Source of the DNA: Stutzerimonas azotifigens
Lineage (GTDB): Bacteria; Pseudomonadota; Gammaproteobacteria; Pseudomonadales; Pseudomonadaceae
Assembly (NCBI RefSeq): GCF_013522725.1
Contig: NZ_JAAMRF010000013.1
Coordinates: 53,071-117,070, forward strand
Reading direction: 5' to 3'
DNA: 64,000 bases
Shown piece by piece: positions 34,247 through 43,770 of the stretch. The notes under the pieces are model-generated. The model had not been told where the DNA came from and made no database searches. It saw only the letters and a program-made list of their open reading frames with translations. A program made the position numbers and the translations under genes. How positions within the stretch are numbered: position 1 is the stretch's first letter; every line of letters begins with the position of its first letter.

Positions 34247-35152
34247 GTGAGCGACACCCACAAGCTGGCCGAACTGATCGCCCGTCACGCACCTGAAGAC
34301 GGTTCCCACTCCACCGCCATCCCCAACCTTTGGGTGGCCCGTTGCTCGCAGCCTTCGGACGCGATGTTCAGCCTTCAGGAGCCCGCGTTTTGCCTGATCG
34401 CCCAGGGCCGCAAACGGGTTATGCTCGGTGACCTGATCTACGAGTATGACTCATCCAGTTTTCTAGCCGCCTCGGTGGACTTGCCCATCAGCGGGCAGGT
34501 CATCGACGCGACGCCTGAGCGGCCCTACCTCGGGATGCGGCTGAATCTGGACATTGCCCTGCTGACCGAGATGGTGCTGGAGCTCGAGAGCCGTGACGCT
34601 GTCCTGGGTGAGCCGGTGAGAGGGCTTTGTGTCAGCACCATCAATGAGGAGCTGCTGTCGGCCTCGGTGCGCCTGTTGCAGCTGCTCGACAAGCCTGCCG
34701 ACATTCCCTACCTGGCGCCCCTGGCCCAGCGCGAGATCTACTACCGGCTGCTGACGGGGGAGCAGGGCGGGGCGGTCAGGAGCATGGCGCGCTGCGAGGC
34801 CCGCCTGCAACAGATCAACCGCGCCATCGGCTGGATCAAGCGGCACTACAACAAGCCGTTCAGCATCGAGGCGGTGGCGGCCGAAGCGCGCATGAGCGCC
34901 TCGACGCTGCATCATCACTTCAAGTCGGTCACCGCGATGAGCCCGCTGCAGTACCAGAAGCAGCTGCGCCTTCAGGAGGCTCGGCGGCTGATGGTCAGTC
35001 GGGCGATGGATGCGGCCAGCGCGGCCTATGAGGTCGGCTACGAAAGTCCGTCGCAATTCACCCGTGAATACGGCCGGCTGTTCGGCGTGCCGCCGGCGCG
35101 TGATGTGGCTCGGCTGCGGGCCGTGCAGGAACGGGACCCGAGCGCGGCCTGA
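34247..35152 (+). CDS. AraC-family regulator with AraC_N sensing domain
   Basis: This transcription factor has 301 residues. The N-terminal AraC_N domain includes FSLQEPAFCLIAQGRKRVMLGDLIYEYDSSSFLAASVDLPISGQV (segments, about 43-87), followed by two C-terminal helix-turn-helix motifs: FSIEAVAAEARMSASTLHHHFK (about 206) and ASAAYEVGYESPSQFTREYGRLFG. The start is GTG at 34247 because AAAGGAGG lies seven bases upstream. Regulators of this class often control an adjacent alcohol or aldehyde dehydrogenase, but no such gene is next to it here, so the target is unknown. Confidence 0.87.
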   Translation: MSDTHKLAELIARHAPEDGSHSTAIPNLWVARCSQPSDAMFSLQEPAFCLIAQGRKRVMLGDLIYEYDSSSFLAASVDLPISGQVIDATPERPYLGMRLNLDIALLTEMVLELESRDAVLGEPVRGLCVSTINEELLSASVRLLQLLDKPADIPYLAPLAQREIYYRLLTGEQGGAVRSMARCEARLQQINRAIGWIKRHYNKPFSIEAVAAEARMSASTLHHHFKSVTAMSPLQYQKQLRLQEARRLMVSRAMDAASAAYEVGYESPSQFTREYGRLFGVPPARDVARLRAVQERDPSAA

Positions 35153-35217
35153 CGGGAGGGTGGTCGAGGGCGGCCGCGCCTTCGTATACTTCGGGCTCCT
35201 CCACCGGATGCCCGCCC

Positions 35218-35655
35218 ATGCGCCAACGACGTCGCGCCTATGCCTGGATAGCCTGCTTCGCAGTGCTCTCCCATATGCTGACGATGGCGGCCTCCGGCGG
35301 CATGTCCGCGCATACCAAGCAGATGATGGGCTGGGGCGGACACTGCCTGATGGCGCAACAGGCCCCGGCGCATCACGACGCGCACCATGCCCATGGGGAC
35401 CATGGCGATCATGCCGGGCACCACGCCGACTCCGGCTCGGCGCCCCATGATCCGGGCTCCAACCACCACCTGATGATGCAGCAGTGCTGCTGTGGCGCGA
35501 TGTCGGCGTCGCTCGCCGCGCTGCCCGCCGCGCCGCTGCACTTCCAGCAGCGCATCGTCGCCCGCCTGGCCACCTTGCCCCAACCGCCGCCAGCGGCGCT
35601 TTCGCCACGCTACCTGTGGCCGAGTCTCAATCCCCGCGCTTCCCCTCTCGTGTAG
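35218..35655 (+). CDS. Histidine-rich DUF2946-like protein
   Basis: This small protein has 145 residues. It starts with a hydrophobic signal-like stretch (AWIACFAVLSHMLTMAAS), then holds a His-rich run near residues 51-85 (HHDAHHAHGDHGDHAGHH) and MMQQCCCGAM near 91-100. His, Met and Cys clusters suggest metal binding, copper being most often linked to DUF2946 proteins. The next genes encode a TonB-dependent receptor and a PepSY membrane protein, so this is likely an exported accessory of metal uptake. The metal is not proven. Confidence 0.7.
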   Translation: MRQRRRAYAWIACFAVLSHMLTMAASGGMSAHTKQMMGWGGHCLMAQQAPAHHDAHHAHGDHGDHAGHHADSGSAPHDPGSNHHLMMQQCCCGAMSASLAALPAAPLHFQQRIVARLATLPQPPPAALSPRYLWPSLNPRASPLV

Positions 35656-35792
35656 GCACCGCTGCGCTGGCTCCTTGCGAGCCGGCGCCTTTCCGTCGTC
35701 CGATTCCGCTTCGCCCGCAGCCCTTTTTGCCGTGGCTGCGCCAGCGTGCGCCGGCATCGGACGCACATAGATGCCGACCTCAAGGGATAGCC

Positions 35793-37841
35793 ATGCCCGT
35801 TACGACCCTTCAGGGGCGCGCCGCACGCGCTCCCCTCGCCATGCCTTATGTGCTGGCCTCCATGAGCCTGTTCTGCTGGCAGGCTCGCGCCGAGACCCGC
35901 GAAGCCGCCGACTCGACCCTGACCCTCGGGACCGTCACCGTCAGCGCGACCGCCTCAGGTCCTTTGCCCAGCACCCGTGTGCTCAGTTCGGTGGATGTGC
36001 TGGCCGCCGACATCCTCGAAAAGCAGCCGGTCACCTACAGTTGGGAGCTGTTCAACCGCGCGCCCGGCGTGATGCTCACGCCCTTCGGCCAGGGCACTAC
36101 GTCCGGCAAGTTGTCCATGCGCGGCTTCAACGGCGAGGGAGAGATCAACGCCGTCAAGCTGCTGATCGACGGCATTCCCAGCAACAGCAACGACGGCAAC
36201 ATGCCCTACCTGGACATGGTGTTTCCGCTGGAGATCGAACGCATCGAGGTGGTGCGCGGCACCAACGACGCGCGCTACGGCCTGCACAACATCGCCGGTA
36301 ACGCCAACCTGGTGACCCGCAGCGGCGGCGACTACGGCCGCGCCCGTTTGCGCTACGGCAGCTATGGGCTGCGTGAAGGTCAGCTGGCCAAGGGCGTCGA
36401 GGGCAGCAACTGGTCGCAGAACTACTTCGTCGGCTACCAGCAGAGCGACGGCTACCGCGACCATGCCGACAGCGATCGCTACGTGCTCTCGGGCAAGTGG
36501 TTCTTCACGCCCGACCAGGGCGACTACCGCATCGGCCTGATCGCCCGCCACTACGAGGCCCAGGCCGAGGAGGCGGGCTACCTATCGCGCGACGATGCGC
36601 GCCACCATCCGCGCCGCTCCTACTCACTGTCGGCGAGCGACGAGGGCGAGCGCAGCATGAGCCAGCTCTCCCTGCACCTGGACGCGGCGCTGTCGGCCGC
36701 GCTGGACCTGTCGGCCAAGGCTTACCTCAACCGCTACGACGACGATCGCTGGGTGCGCTTCTCCCTGGCGCAGTCGCAGCAGCAGCGCACCACCGACGAG
36801 ACCAGCTACGGCGCACTGACCTCGCTGACCTACCGTCCGGGCCTGGACTGGCTGACGCTGGAAGGCGGGCTGGACGTCGAGCGCCAGCGCAACAGCAGCA
36901 AGCGCTACCTCACCGTCTCCCAGGTCAAGCAGAGCCAGACCCGCGACCAGCGGTTCGACTTCGATGTCTACGGCGCCTACGCCCAGGCGGTGATCGAGCC
37001 GCTGCCGGCGCTGAAGATCATCCCGGCCTACCGCGTCGATCACATCGAGGGCGAATTGCGAGACGGCCTCACGGGCAACGACTATGAGGTCAACGACTAC
37101 GGGCTGATTCGCCAGCCCAAGATCAGCCTGGTCTATGCGCCCTGGCGTGTCGCCAGCCTCTACGCCAACTGGGGGCGCACCTTCCAGGTCGGTACCGGCG
37201 CCTCGGCCTACAAGGTGCCGCCGCGCACTGCCGATCTGTCGCCGTCGATCAACGACGGTTGGGAGACCGGTATCAAGTTCCAGCCCACCGACTGGCTGGA
37301 CGGGCGCATCGCGTACTGGGAGCAGGTTGCCTCCGACGAGGTCCGGCGGCGGCTGAACGACCCCAGCGGAGATTCTGAAAACCTCGGCAAGACCCGCCGC
37401 CGTGGCTACGACCTTCAGCTCAACCTGCATGCGCGCGAGGACGCCAGCTTCTGGCTCGCCTATTCGCGGCAGTTCTCGCGGATCGAGACGCCCGACCCCA
37501 GCCTGCCGGCGAGCCGCGGCAAGCAGATCGACCACGTTCCGGCGCACCTCTACTCGGCCGGCGCGACCTGGGATGCCACGCCGCGCCTGCAGCTCAGCGG
37601 CTGGTTGAACGGGCAGAGCGACTACTACCTGGAACGCGAGAACAACCAGGGCCGCTACGGCGGTTTCACCCTGGTCAACCTGGGCGCGACCTATCGCCTG
37701 AGCGACCGGATCGAACTCGATCTGCAGCTCAAGAACGTCGCCGACCGCTACTACGAATACGTCTGGCATGACGGCGCGCAGTCGTTGCACGCGCCGGGCG
37801 AGCGCCGCTCGCTTTATGCCGGCGTGACGGTGGAGTTTTGA
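35793..37841 (+). CDS. TonB-dependent outer-membrane receptor
   Basis: This is an outer-membrane beta-barrel transporter of 682 residues, energised by TonB. A signal peptide (LASMSLFCWQARAE), a plug domain (about 50-170, with FNRAPGVMLTPFGQGTTSGKLSMRGF, LLIDGIP and IEVVRGTNDARYGLHNIAGNANLVTRS) and a 22-strand type barrel ending in the terminal aromatic residue (GVTVEF) are seen. The frame is open to 35484 but 35793 gives a proper signal peptide with AAGGGAT upstream. The ligand may be a siderophore or a copper complex, judged by the His-rich and PepSY neighbours. Confidence 0.86.
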   Translation: MPVTTLQGRAARAPLAMPYVLASMSLFCWQARAETREAADSTLTLGTVTVSATASGPLPSTRVLSSVDVLAADILEKQPVTYSWELFNRAPGVMLTPFGQGTTSGKLSMRGFNGEGEINAVKLLIDGIPSNSNDGNMPYLDMVFPLEIERIEVVRGTNDARYGLHNIAGNANLVTRSGGDYGRARLRYGSYGLREGQLAKGVEGSNWSQNYFVGYQQSDGYRDHADSDRYVLSGKWFFTPDQGDYRIGLIARHYEAQAEEAGYLSRDDARHHPRRSYSLSASDEGERSMSQLSLHLDAALSAALDLSAKAYLNRYDDDRWVRFSLAQSQQQRTTDETSYGALTSLTYRPGLDWLTLEGGLDVERQRNSSKRYLTVSQVKQSQTRDQRFDFDVYGAYAQAVIEPLPALKIIPAYRVDHIEGELRDGLTGNDYEVNDYGLIRQPKISLVYAPWRVASLYANWGRTFQVGTGASAYKVPPRTADLSPSINDGWETGIKFQPTDWLDGRIAYWEQVASDEVRRRLNDPSGDSENLGKTRRRGYDLQLNLHAREDASFWLAYSRQFSRIETPDPSLPASRGKQIDHVPAHLYSAGATWDATPRLQLSGWLNGQSDYYLERENNQGRYGGFTLVNLGATYRLSDRIELDLQLKNVADRYYEYVWHDGAQSLHAPGERRSLYAGVTVEF

Positions 37842-37843
37842 CC

Positions 37844-39244
37844 ATGACCGAACGACGCATGACCTCCACGCCGGCCGCCCAAGGCGCATCGGCGACCTCC
37901 ACTGGCCGGGCTGCGCAAGCCACATCTCCCCTGGCGTTATTGCTGCTGCGCCTGCATTTCTACATCGGCCTGTTCGTCGGGCCCTTCCTGCTGGTGGCCG
38001 CGCTCAGCGGCATCCTCTATGCCTTGACGCCCCAGCTGGAAGACCGCCTGTACGCGACGGAGCTCTATGTCGACAGCAGCGGCCCGGCCCTGCCGCTGGC
38101 AAGGCAGATCGAGGCGGCGCGTGAGGTGGTCGGCCCTGGCGCCCAGCTCGGCGCCGTGCGCCCGGCGCCGATGCCGGGCACCACCACCCGGGTGATGTTC
38201 AGGTTCGAAGGCGTCGGGCACCGGGCGATCTTCATCGACCCGGCGACCGCCGAAGTGCGCGGCGACCTGCCGGTGTACGGCACCAGCGGCGTGCTGCCGC
38301 TGCGTACCTGGCTCGACCTGCTGCACCGGGAGCTTCACCTGGGCGAGGTGGGGCGCCTCTACAGCGAACTGGCGGCGTCCTGGTTATGGGTGGCGGCCTT
38401 GGGTGGCCTTGCGATCTGGGTGGTCCGCCGTCGCCGGTTGAACACTCCGATGCGTCGCTGGCATGCGCGCATCGGCCTGGGTTTGCTGATCGGGCTGCTG
38501 TTCTTCTCGGCCACGGGACTGACCTGGTCCAAGTGGGCCGGCGGCAATATCGGCGTGCTGCGTGCCCATTACGGCTGGTCGACACCGTCGGTGAGCACGG
38601 CGCTGGCCCCGGCCGCCGAAGCGACACCGGTGCCCCACGACGAACATGCGCACCATCATCATGGCGCTATGGATACGCCGGCAGGTTCGGCGCTCGATCC
38701 GGCGCGTTTCGATACCGTTCTCGCCACCGCTCGCGCGGCAGGGATCGAGGCAGGCAAGGTGGAGATCGTGCCGAGCGCCGATCCGAGCAAGGCCTGGACC
38801 GTGACCGAAATCGACCGCAGCTGGCCGACCCGGGTGGACGCCGTGGCCATCGAGCCCCAGACGCTCGCCGTGGTCGACCAGGCGCGCTTCGCCGACTATC
38901 CACTGGCCGCCAAGCTCACCCGCTGGGGTATCGACGCCCATATGGGAGCGCTGTTCGGCCTGCCCAACCAGCTGCTGCTGGTGCTGTTCGCCGGCGGGCT
39001 GGTGGCGATGGTGATCTGGGGTTACCTGATGTGGTGGCAGCGCCGGCCGGTTCGCGCCGCGACGGCCGCAGGCCCTTGGCAGACCCTGCGCCGGCTGTCG
39101 CTGCCGGCTCAGCTGGGTATCGCTGTCGGCGCGCTGTTGCTGGGGCTGGCGTTGCCGGTGCTGGGGGCGAGCCTGCTGCTGTTCCTGGCGCTCGACGCAC
39201 TGCTCCACGCCGCATCGCGCGCAAGCGCGCCGGAGCGCGTCTGA
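37844..39244 (+). CDS. PepSY-associated TM membrane protein
   Basis: This inner-membrane protein has 466 residues with four main membrane segments (PLALLLLRLHFYIGLFVGPFLLVAALSGILYAL near 27-59; SWLWVAALGGLAIWVV; GLGLLIGLLFFSATGLTWSKW; LLVLFAGGLVAMVIWGYLMWW) and PepSY repeats between them. A His-rich periplasmic patch, HDEHAHHHHGAM, lies near residue 266. Members next to TonB receptors act as ferric-siderophore reductases or copper-handling proteins. It begins two bases after the receptor stop, so it is in the same operon. Confidence 0.84.
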   Translation: MTERRMTSTPAAQGASATSTGRAAQATSPLALLLLRLHFYIGLFVGPFLLVAALSGILYALTPQLEDRLYATELYVDSSGPALPLARQIEAAREVVGPGAQLGAVRPAPMPGTTTRVMFRFEGVGHRAIFIDPATAEVRGDLPVYGTSGVLPLRTWLDLLHRELHLGEVGRLYSELAASWLWVAALGGLAIWVVRRRRLNTPMRRWHARIGLGLLIGLLFFSATGLTWSKWAGGNIGVLRAHYGWSTPSVSTALAPAAEATPVPHDEHAHHHHGAMDTPAGSALDPARFDTVLATARAAGIEAGKVEIVPSADPSKAWTVTEIDRSWPTRVDAVAIEPQTLAVVDQARFADYPLAAKLTRWGIDAHMGALFGLPNQLLLVLFAGGLVAMVIWGYLMWWQRRPVRAATAAGPWQTLRRLSLPAQLGIAVGALLLGLALPVLGASLLLFLALDALLHAASRASAPERV

Positions 39245-39254
39245 CCGAGCCGAA

Positions 39255-39282
39255 AAAGCTCGCGGTCAAGACCGCGAGCTTT
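39255..39282. terminator. Terminator after the receptor-PepSY operon
   Basis: AAAGCTCGCGGT (39255-39266) pairs perfectly with ACCGCGAGCTTT (39271-39282) around CAAG. It is a 12-bp stem with a short T-tail, and could act on either strand. Confidence 0.7.
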
Positions 39283-39359
39283 AACGCCTTGAAAGCCGGC
39301 CTGCTGCTTTGGCAAGAGGGAACACCCAGTGGAGGGCACATCGCAGGCACCTCGTCCGG

Positions 39360-40331
39360 TCACAGGCCAGGTTGCGGTCGGAAGTAGAGCGTCTCGCCGC
39401 GGGTCAGGCCGACCAGGCTGGCGTGGTCCTGAGCGACCTGCGCTTCGATGTCCTGGTCGTGTCCATCGACCTTCAGGGTGATGCGCGTGACGGCGCCCAG
39501 TGGCCGGATGGCATGGACGTGCGCCGCGCGGTAGTCGGCCTCGGCCTGGCGTGACAGGGCGATTTCGTGGGGGCGGAACAGGACCTGGCGATCGCCGATC
39601 TGCAGCTGGTTGGCATCGCCCAGGAAGTGATAGACGAAATCGCTGGCCGGCTGGCTGTAGACCTCGGCCGGCGAGCCGATCTGTTCGATCACGCCCTTGT
39701 TCATCACCACGATGCGATCGGCCACTTCCATCGCCTCTTCCTGGTCGTGGGTCACGAACACCGACGTCAGGTGCACCTCTTCATGCAGGCGTGCCAGCCA
39801 GCGGCGCAGCTCCTTGCGCACCTTGGCGTCCAGCGCGCCGAAGGGTTCGTCGAGCAGCAGTACCTTGGGTTCCACGGCCAGGGCGCGGGCCAGGGCGATG
39901 CGCTGGCGCTGGCCGCCGGAAAGCTGGTCCGGGTAGCGATCGGCGAGCCAGTCGAGTTGTACCAGACCCAGCAGGTCATGAACCTTCTGCTTGATCACCG
40001 TCTCGTTCGGGCGCTCGCGGCGAGGCTTCATCCGCAGGCCGAAGGCAACGTTGTCGAACACCGTCATGTGGCGGAACAGCGCGTAGTGCTGAAACACGAA
40101 GCCGACGTTGCGGTCGCGCACGTCGCGTCCGGAAACATCCTCGCCGTGGAACACGATGCGTCCGCTATCCGGTGTTTCGAGCCCGGCGATGATGCGCAGC
40201 AGGGTCGTCTTGCCGCAGCCGGACGGGCCGAGCAGGGCGACGAGCTCGCCGCTGGCGATATTCAGGTTGATCTCGTTCAACGCCTTGAACTGGTTGAACT
40301 GCTTGCTGACGTTGCTCACTTCGATGGACAT
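39360..40331 (-). CDS. cysA: Sulfate/thiosulfate ABC transporter ATP-binding protein
   Basis: CysA energises sulfate import with CysT and CysW. It has 323 residues. Walker [10 protein letters not shown] (about 35-43), signature [15 protein letters not shown] (about 137-151), Walker [13 protein letters not shown] and the H-loop VTHDQEEAM are present, followed by a C-terminal TOBE-like domain. The gene order sbp-cysT-cysW-cysA on the minus strand, with oscA upstream, is that of P. aeruginosa. Its start lies 3 bases after the cysW stop. Confidence 0.95.
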   Translation of the reverse strand: MSIEVSNVSKQFNQFKALNEINLNIASGELVALLGPSGCGKTTLLRIIAGLETPDSGRIVFHGEDVSGRDVRDRNVGFVFQHYALFRHMTVFDNVAFGLRMKPRRERPNETVIKQKVHDLLGLVQLDWLADRYPDQLSGGQRQRIALARALAVEPKVLLLDEPFGALDAKVRKELRRWLARLHEEVHLTSVFVTHDQEEAMEVADRIVVMNKGVIEQIGSPAEVYSQPASDFVYHFLGDANQLQIGDRQVLFRPHEIALSRQAEADYRAAHVHAIRPLGAVTRITLKVDGHDQDIEAQVAQDHASLVGLTRGETLYFRPQPGL

Positions 40332-40334
40332 GAC

Positions 40335-41204
40335 TCATTCCTCCCCGGCGGCGGCTTTGAGGCGTTGAAGACGCGACTCGCTCCACTGCTTGAGCAGCAG
40401 GATCAGCAGCGCCAGCAGCAACAGCAGGCTGGCCACGCTGAAGGCGGCGACGTGGTTGTATTCGTTGTAGAGAATTTCGACATGCAGCGGCAGGGTGTTG
40501 GTGTAGCCGCGAATGTGCCCGGACACGACCGACACCGCACCGAACTCGCCCATCGCCCGAGCGGTGCAGAGCACCACGCCGTAGATCAGGCCCCAGCGGA
40601 TGTTGGGCAGGGTCACGTGCCAGAACATCTGCCAGCCGTTGGCGCCGAGCAGGCGCGCCGCTTCTTCTTCCTGGGTGCCCTGTTCCTGCATCAGCGGAAT
40701 CAGCTCGCGGGCGACGAAGGGCACGGTGACGAACACCGTGGCCAGGACGATCCCCGGCAAGGCGAAGATGATCTGAATGTCGCGATCACCCAGCCATTCG
40801 CCGAAGAAGCCTTGCGCGCCGAACAGCAGCACGTAGATCAGGCCGGCGATCACCGGCGAGACCGAGAAGGGCAGGTCGATCAGCGTCACCAGCAGGCTCT
40901 TGCCGGTGAATTCGTACTTGCTCACGCACCAGGCTGCGGCCACGCCGAACACCAGGTTGAGCGGCACCGATATGCCGACCGCCAGCAGGGTGAGCTTCAG
41001 TGCGGAGAGGGCATCGGCTTCGAATATCGCACCGAAGAAGGTGCCCAGGCCCTGCTTGAGCGCTTCGCCCAGTACCACCAGGAGCGGCAGCAGCAGGAAC
41101 AGAGCGAAGGTCAGCCAGGCAGCGACGATCAGCAGGCGCCGCGCCAGCGGATTGCCTTGCCGTGCCTTGGCGGTCAGCGGGGCGGTCAGGGTCGTGGTGG
41201 TCAT
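40335..41204 (-). CDS. cysW: Sulfate ABC transporter permease CysW
   Basis: This inner-membrane permease subunit has 289 residues with about six membrane segments. The EAA loop that contacts CysA is [28 protein letters not shown] (about 167-194). Two starts are possible. At 41222 the ATG would overlap the cysT stop; I chose ATG at 41204, 10 bases past the cysT stop, because GAGGATC lies in front of it and 289 residues matches the Pseudomonas family length. It pairs with CysT to form the membrane channel. Confidence 0.92.
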   Translation of the reverse strand: MTTTTLTAPLTAKARQGNPLARRLLIVAAWLTFALFLLLPLLVVLGEALKQGLGTFFGAIFEADALSALKLTLLAVGISVPLNLVFGVAAAWCVSKYEFTGKSLLVTLIDLPFSVSPVIAGLIYVLLFGAQGFFGEWLGDRDIQIIFALPGIVLATVFVTVPFVARELIPLMQEQGTQEEEAARLLGANGWQMFWHVTLPNIRWGLIYGVVLCTARAMGEFGAVSVVSGHIRGYTNTLPLHVEILYNEYNHVAAFSVASLLLLLALLILLLKQWSESRLQRLKAAAGEE

Positions 41205-41214
41205 CAGGCGATCC

Positions 41215-42033
41215 TCAGCCATGGGAAATGCGGCGCTGCAGCAGGTTGATCGCCAGCAGCAGAACGAAGGACACCAGCAGCATCAGCACACCGATGGCGG
41301 TGGCGCCGTGGTAGTCGTACTGATCGAGCTTGACCATGATCAGCAGCGGCAGGATCTCGGTCTTCATCGGCATGTTGCCGGCGATGAAAATCACCGAACC
41401 GTATTCGCCGACGCCGCGCGCAAAGGCCAGCGAGAAGCCCGTCAGCCAGGCCGGCAGCAGCGCGGGCAGCAGCACGTGCCGGGCGATCTGCAGAGGCTTG
41501 GCACCGAGGCACGCGGCGGCTTCTTCCACTTCGCGGGGAATGTCGGCCAGAACCGGCTGCAGGGTACGGACCACGAAGGGCAGGGTGACGAAGGTCAGCG
41601 CCAGGGTGATGCCGAGCGGGGTGTAGGCGATCTTGATGCCCAGCTCGGCGGCCAGCTTGCCGATCATCCCGTTCGGGGCATAGAGGGCCGTCAGGGCGAT
41701 GCCGGCCACGGCCGTGGGCAGCGCAAAGGGCAGGTCGATCATGGCTTCGATGATCTTGCGGCCGGGGAATCGGTAGCGCACCAGCACCCAGGCCAGCAGC
41801 GAGCCGATCACGCCGTTGATCAGCGCGGCGACGAAGGCGGTGCCGAAGCTCAGCTTCAGCGCGGCGACCACGCGCGGGGCGGTGATGATGGTCCAGAACT
41901 GGTCCCAGGTCAGTTGCGCCGCGTGGACAAACATGGCACCCAGGGGGATCAGCACCAGGAGGCTGAGGTACACCAGGGTGTAACCCAGCGTCAGCCCGAA
42001 GCCGGGTATGACGGGGGAAGTACGACGAAACAT
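41215..42033 (-). CDS. cysT: Sulfate ABC transporter permease CysT
   Basis: This inner-membrane permease subunit (272 residues) forms the sulfate channel with CysW. Six membrane segments are predicted, starting with [23 protein letters not shown], and the EAA loop is [27 protein letters not shown] (about 159-185). The start is ATG with GGAGAT upstream. It follows sbp across a 102-base gap that contains dyad symmetry, which may adjust the ratio of binding protein to permease. Confidence 0.93.
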   Translation of the reverse strand: MFRRTSPVIPGFGLTLGYTLVYLSLLVLIPLGAMFVHAAQLTWDQFWTIITAPRVVAALKLSFGTAFVAALINGVIGSLLAWVLVRYRFPGRKIIEAMIDLPFALPTAVAGIALTALYAPNGMIGKLAAELGIKIAYTPLGITLALTFVTLPFVVRTLQPVLADIPREVEEAAACLGAKPLQIARHVLLPALLPAWLTGFSLAFARGVGEYGSVIFIAGNMPMKTEILPLLIMVKLDQYDYHGATAIGVLMLLVSFVLLLAINLLQRRISHG

Positions 42034-42135
42034 GCGATCTCCTTGAACGGCATGCGCACGCGGTAGGCGGCAAGCATCAAGCTGTGGGCTCGTGGCTTGC
42101 CGGCCGCCGCGCGCGGCTTATGGCAGGGTGGCGAT

Positions 42136-43134
42136 TCAGTGCGCCTGATAGATCTCGTCGAACACGCCGCCGTCGTTGAAGAACGTGGGCTGTGCGCTCT
42201 TCCAGCCGCCGAAGTCGTCATCGATGGTTACCAGCTTCAGCGCAGGGAATTGATCAGCGAATTCGGCTGCGATGCTCTGGTTACGCGGGCGGTAGAAATG
42301 CTTGGCGGCGATGCGCTGGCCTTCGTCGCTGTAGAGGTAGTTCAGGTAAGCCCCTGCCACCTCACGGGTGCCCTTGCGCTCGACGTTCTTGTCGACCACC
42401 GCAACGGGCGGCTCGGCGAGAATCGACAATGACGGTGCGACGATTTCCAGCGCATCCCCGCCTTCTTCCTTCAATGCCAGGAAGGCCTCGTTCTCCCACG
42501 CCAGCAAGACGTCGCCGATCTTGTTGTTGACGAAGGTGATGGTCGAGCCGCGGGCGCCGGTATCGAGGACCGGTACCTGCTTGTAGAGCTGGCCGACGTA
42601 TTCCTTGGCTTTCTCATCGCTGCCGTATTCCTGCTTGGCCCAGGCCCAGGCGGCGAGGAAGTTCCAGCGCGCTCCGCCGGAGGTCTTCGGGTTCGGGGTG
42701 ATCACCTCGACGCCCGGTTGGACCAGGTCGTTCCAGTCCTTGATGCCCTTGGGGTTGCCCTTGCGCACCAGGAAAACGATGGTCGAGGTGTACGGCGTGC
42801 TCGCATCCGGCAGGCGGGTCTGCCAGTCCTCGGGGATCAGCTTGCCGAGCCGGTGCAGCTCGTCGATGTCGCCGGCCAGCGCCAGCGTCACCACATCGGC
42901 GCGTAAGCCGTCGATGACCGCGCGGGCCTGCTTGCCCGAGCCTCCGTGGGACTGCTGGATGCGCAGCGGCTCGTGGCCTTGTGCCTGCCAGTGCTTGTTG
43001 AATGCGGCGTTGAAATCGACGTAGAGCTCACGGGTCGGGTCGTAGGACACGTTGAGCAGTTCGCTGGCGGCCAGAGCCTGGCCGGCGATGAGGGTGCTGG
43101 CGATAACGGCCAGGAGGGATTTTCCGATGGACAT
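42136..43134 (-). CDS. sbp: Periplasmic sulfate-binding protein
   Basis: This protein delivers sulfate to CysTWA. It has 332 residues. The signal peptide is cleaved near [11 protein letters not shown]. The family patterns [11 protein letters not shown] (about 29-39), [31 protein letters not shown] (about 58-88) and [15 protein letters not shown] are present. The frame is open to 43152 but ATG at 43134 gives the normal signal peptide. Induction under sulfate limitation by CysB is known for this operon in related bacteria; no site is identified here with confidence. Confidence 0.95.
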   Translation of the reverse strand: MSIGKSLLAVIASTLIAGQALAASELLNVSYDPTRELYVDFNAAFNKHWQAQGHEPLRIQQSHGGSGKQARAVIDGLRADVVTLALAGDIDELHRLGKLIPEDWQTRLPDASTPYTSTIVFLVRKGNPKGIKDWNDLVQPGVEVITPNPKTSGGARWNFLAAWAWAKQEYGSDEKAKEYVGQLYKQVPVLDTGARGSTITFVNNKIGDVLLAWENEAFLALKEEGGDALEIVAPSLSILAEPPVAVVDKNVERKGTREVAGAYLNYLYSDEGQRIAAKHFYRPRNQSIAAEFADQFPALKLVTIDDDFGGWKSAQPTFFNDGGVFDEIYQAH

Positions 43135-43328
43135 GACGGCTCCTTCTCGCATCCGTGCGGACGCGTTGCATAGTGGTATCTGATGTAAGCGTGGCGTGCG
43201 TCAGCTGCGCATTCGGCAGCGACAGCGGTGCGGCAGAAGGGCGGTCTGGGTCGGCGTGTACATGTTTGGGCTTTCCTGGCGTAGGTTCATGTCACGCCCT
43301 CCGGTGGTCCGGTCGGGGTGGGGTTGGG

Positions 43329-43508
43329 TCAGGCCTGCTTGCCGTTCGGCTGCAGGCGGAATTTTTCCTTTCGCTCGATCTGCACCACCTGGCCGTTGTG
43401 CAGGGTGATTTCCACCGAGCCGAACTTCAGGTCATGCAGGGCGCTGCGGATCTCTCGCAGGACGCCTGCATCGTCCTCGGCTTCTGGCGTACGAAGCGTG
43501 GTTGTCAT
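43329..43508 (-). CDS. oscA: Sulfur starvation response protein OscA
   Basis: This is a small protein of 59 residues, too short for most gene finders, beginning MTTTLRTPEAEDDAGVLREI and ending RLQPNGKQA. It has the DUF2292/YezD pattern: a short helix LREIRSALHDLKFGSVEITLHNGQVVQIERKEKFR. OscA is needed for growth on organosulfur sources and under chromate-induced sulfur limitation in Pseudomonas. AAGGAG lies seven bases before the ATG. The place directly upstream of sbp on the same strand is conserved in Pseudomonas, so it belongs to the sulfate uptake set. Confidence 0.9.
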   Translation of the reverse strand: MTTTLRTPEAEDDAGVLREIRSALHDLKFGSVEITLHNGQVVQIERKEKFRLQPNGKQA

Positions 43509-43606
43509 TGTTGTCTCCTTGCGTCCTCAAGGTGCTGCCCGCACGTTGGCGCCGGCAAGAACCGGGGTTGGCGAATCATAAGAGCATCCGAAATATTCTT
43601 TAAAAT

Positions 43607-43622
43607 AATGTTTGAGAACATT
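43607..43622. promoter_or_regulatory. Palindrome in the AT-rich oscA control region
   Basis: AATGTT-TGAG-AACATT is a perfect inverted repeat 100 bases upstream of oscA in a 180-base stretch (about 43560-43740) that is clearly AT-richer than the surroundings. It lies in the divergent region to the hydrolase gene. It may be an operator or a promoter core; CysB sites lack such perfect symmetry, so the binder is unknown. Confidence 0.35.
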
Positions 43623-43770
43623 TATATGCGATTTAGAGATAAGCAATGGTGTGCCGACAAGGGTCGGTTTTATGTCTCTTATTGATATAAGCAAATGAAT
43701 TCTTATTCTTTTGTGAATCGATTTGAGGCGGGTAGTCTGCGGATCACTGAACGCCTCAGGGAGCTGTGCC

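Noticed and set aside
35484..35792. N-terminal extension of the TonB receptor
   Set aside because: It reads across the DUF2946 gene in another frame and lacks a signal peptide; the start at 35793 has one.
39567..41249. 560-residue plus-strand frame opposite cysA/cysW
   Set aside because: Antisense shadow of two well-supported transporter genes.
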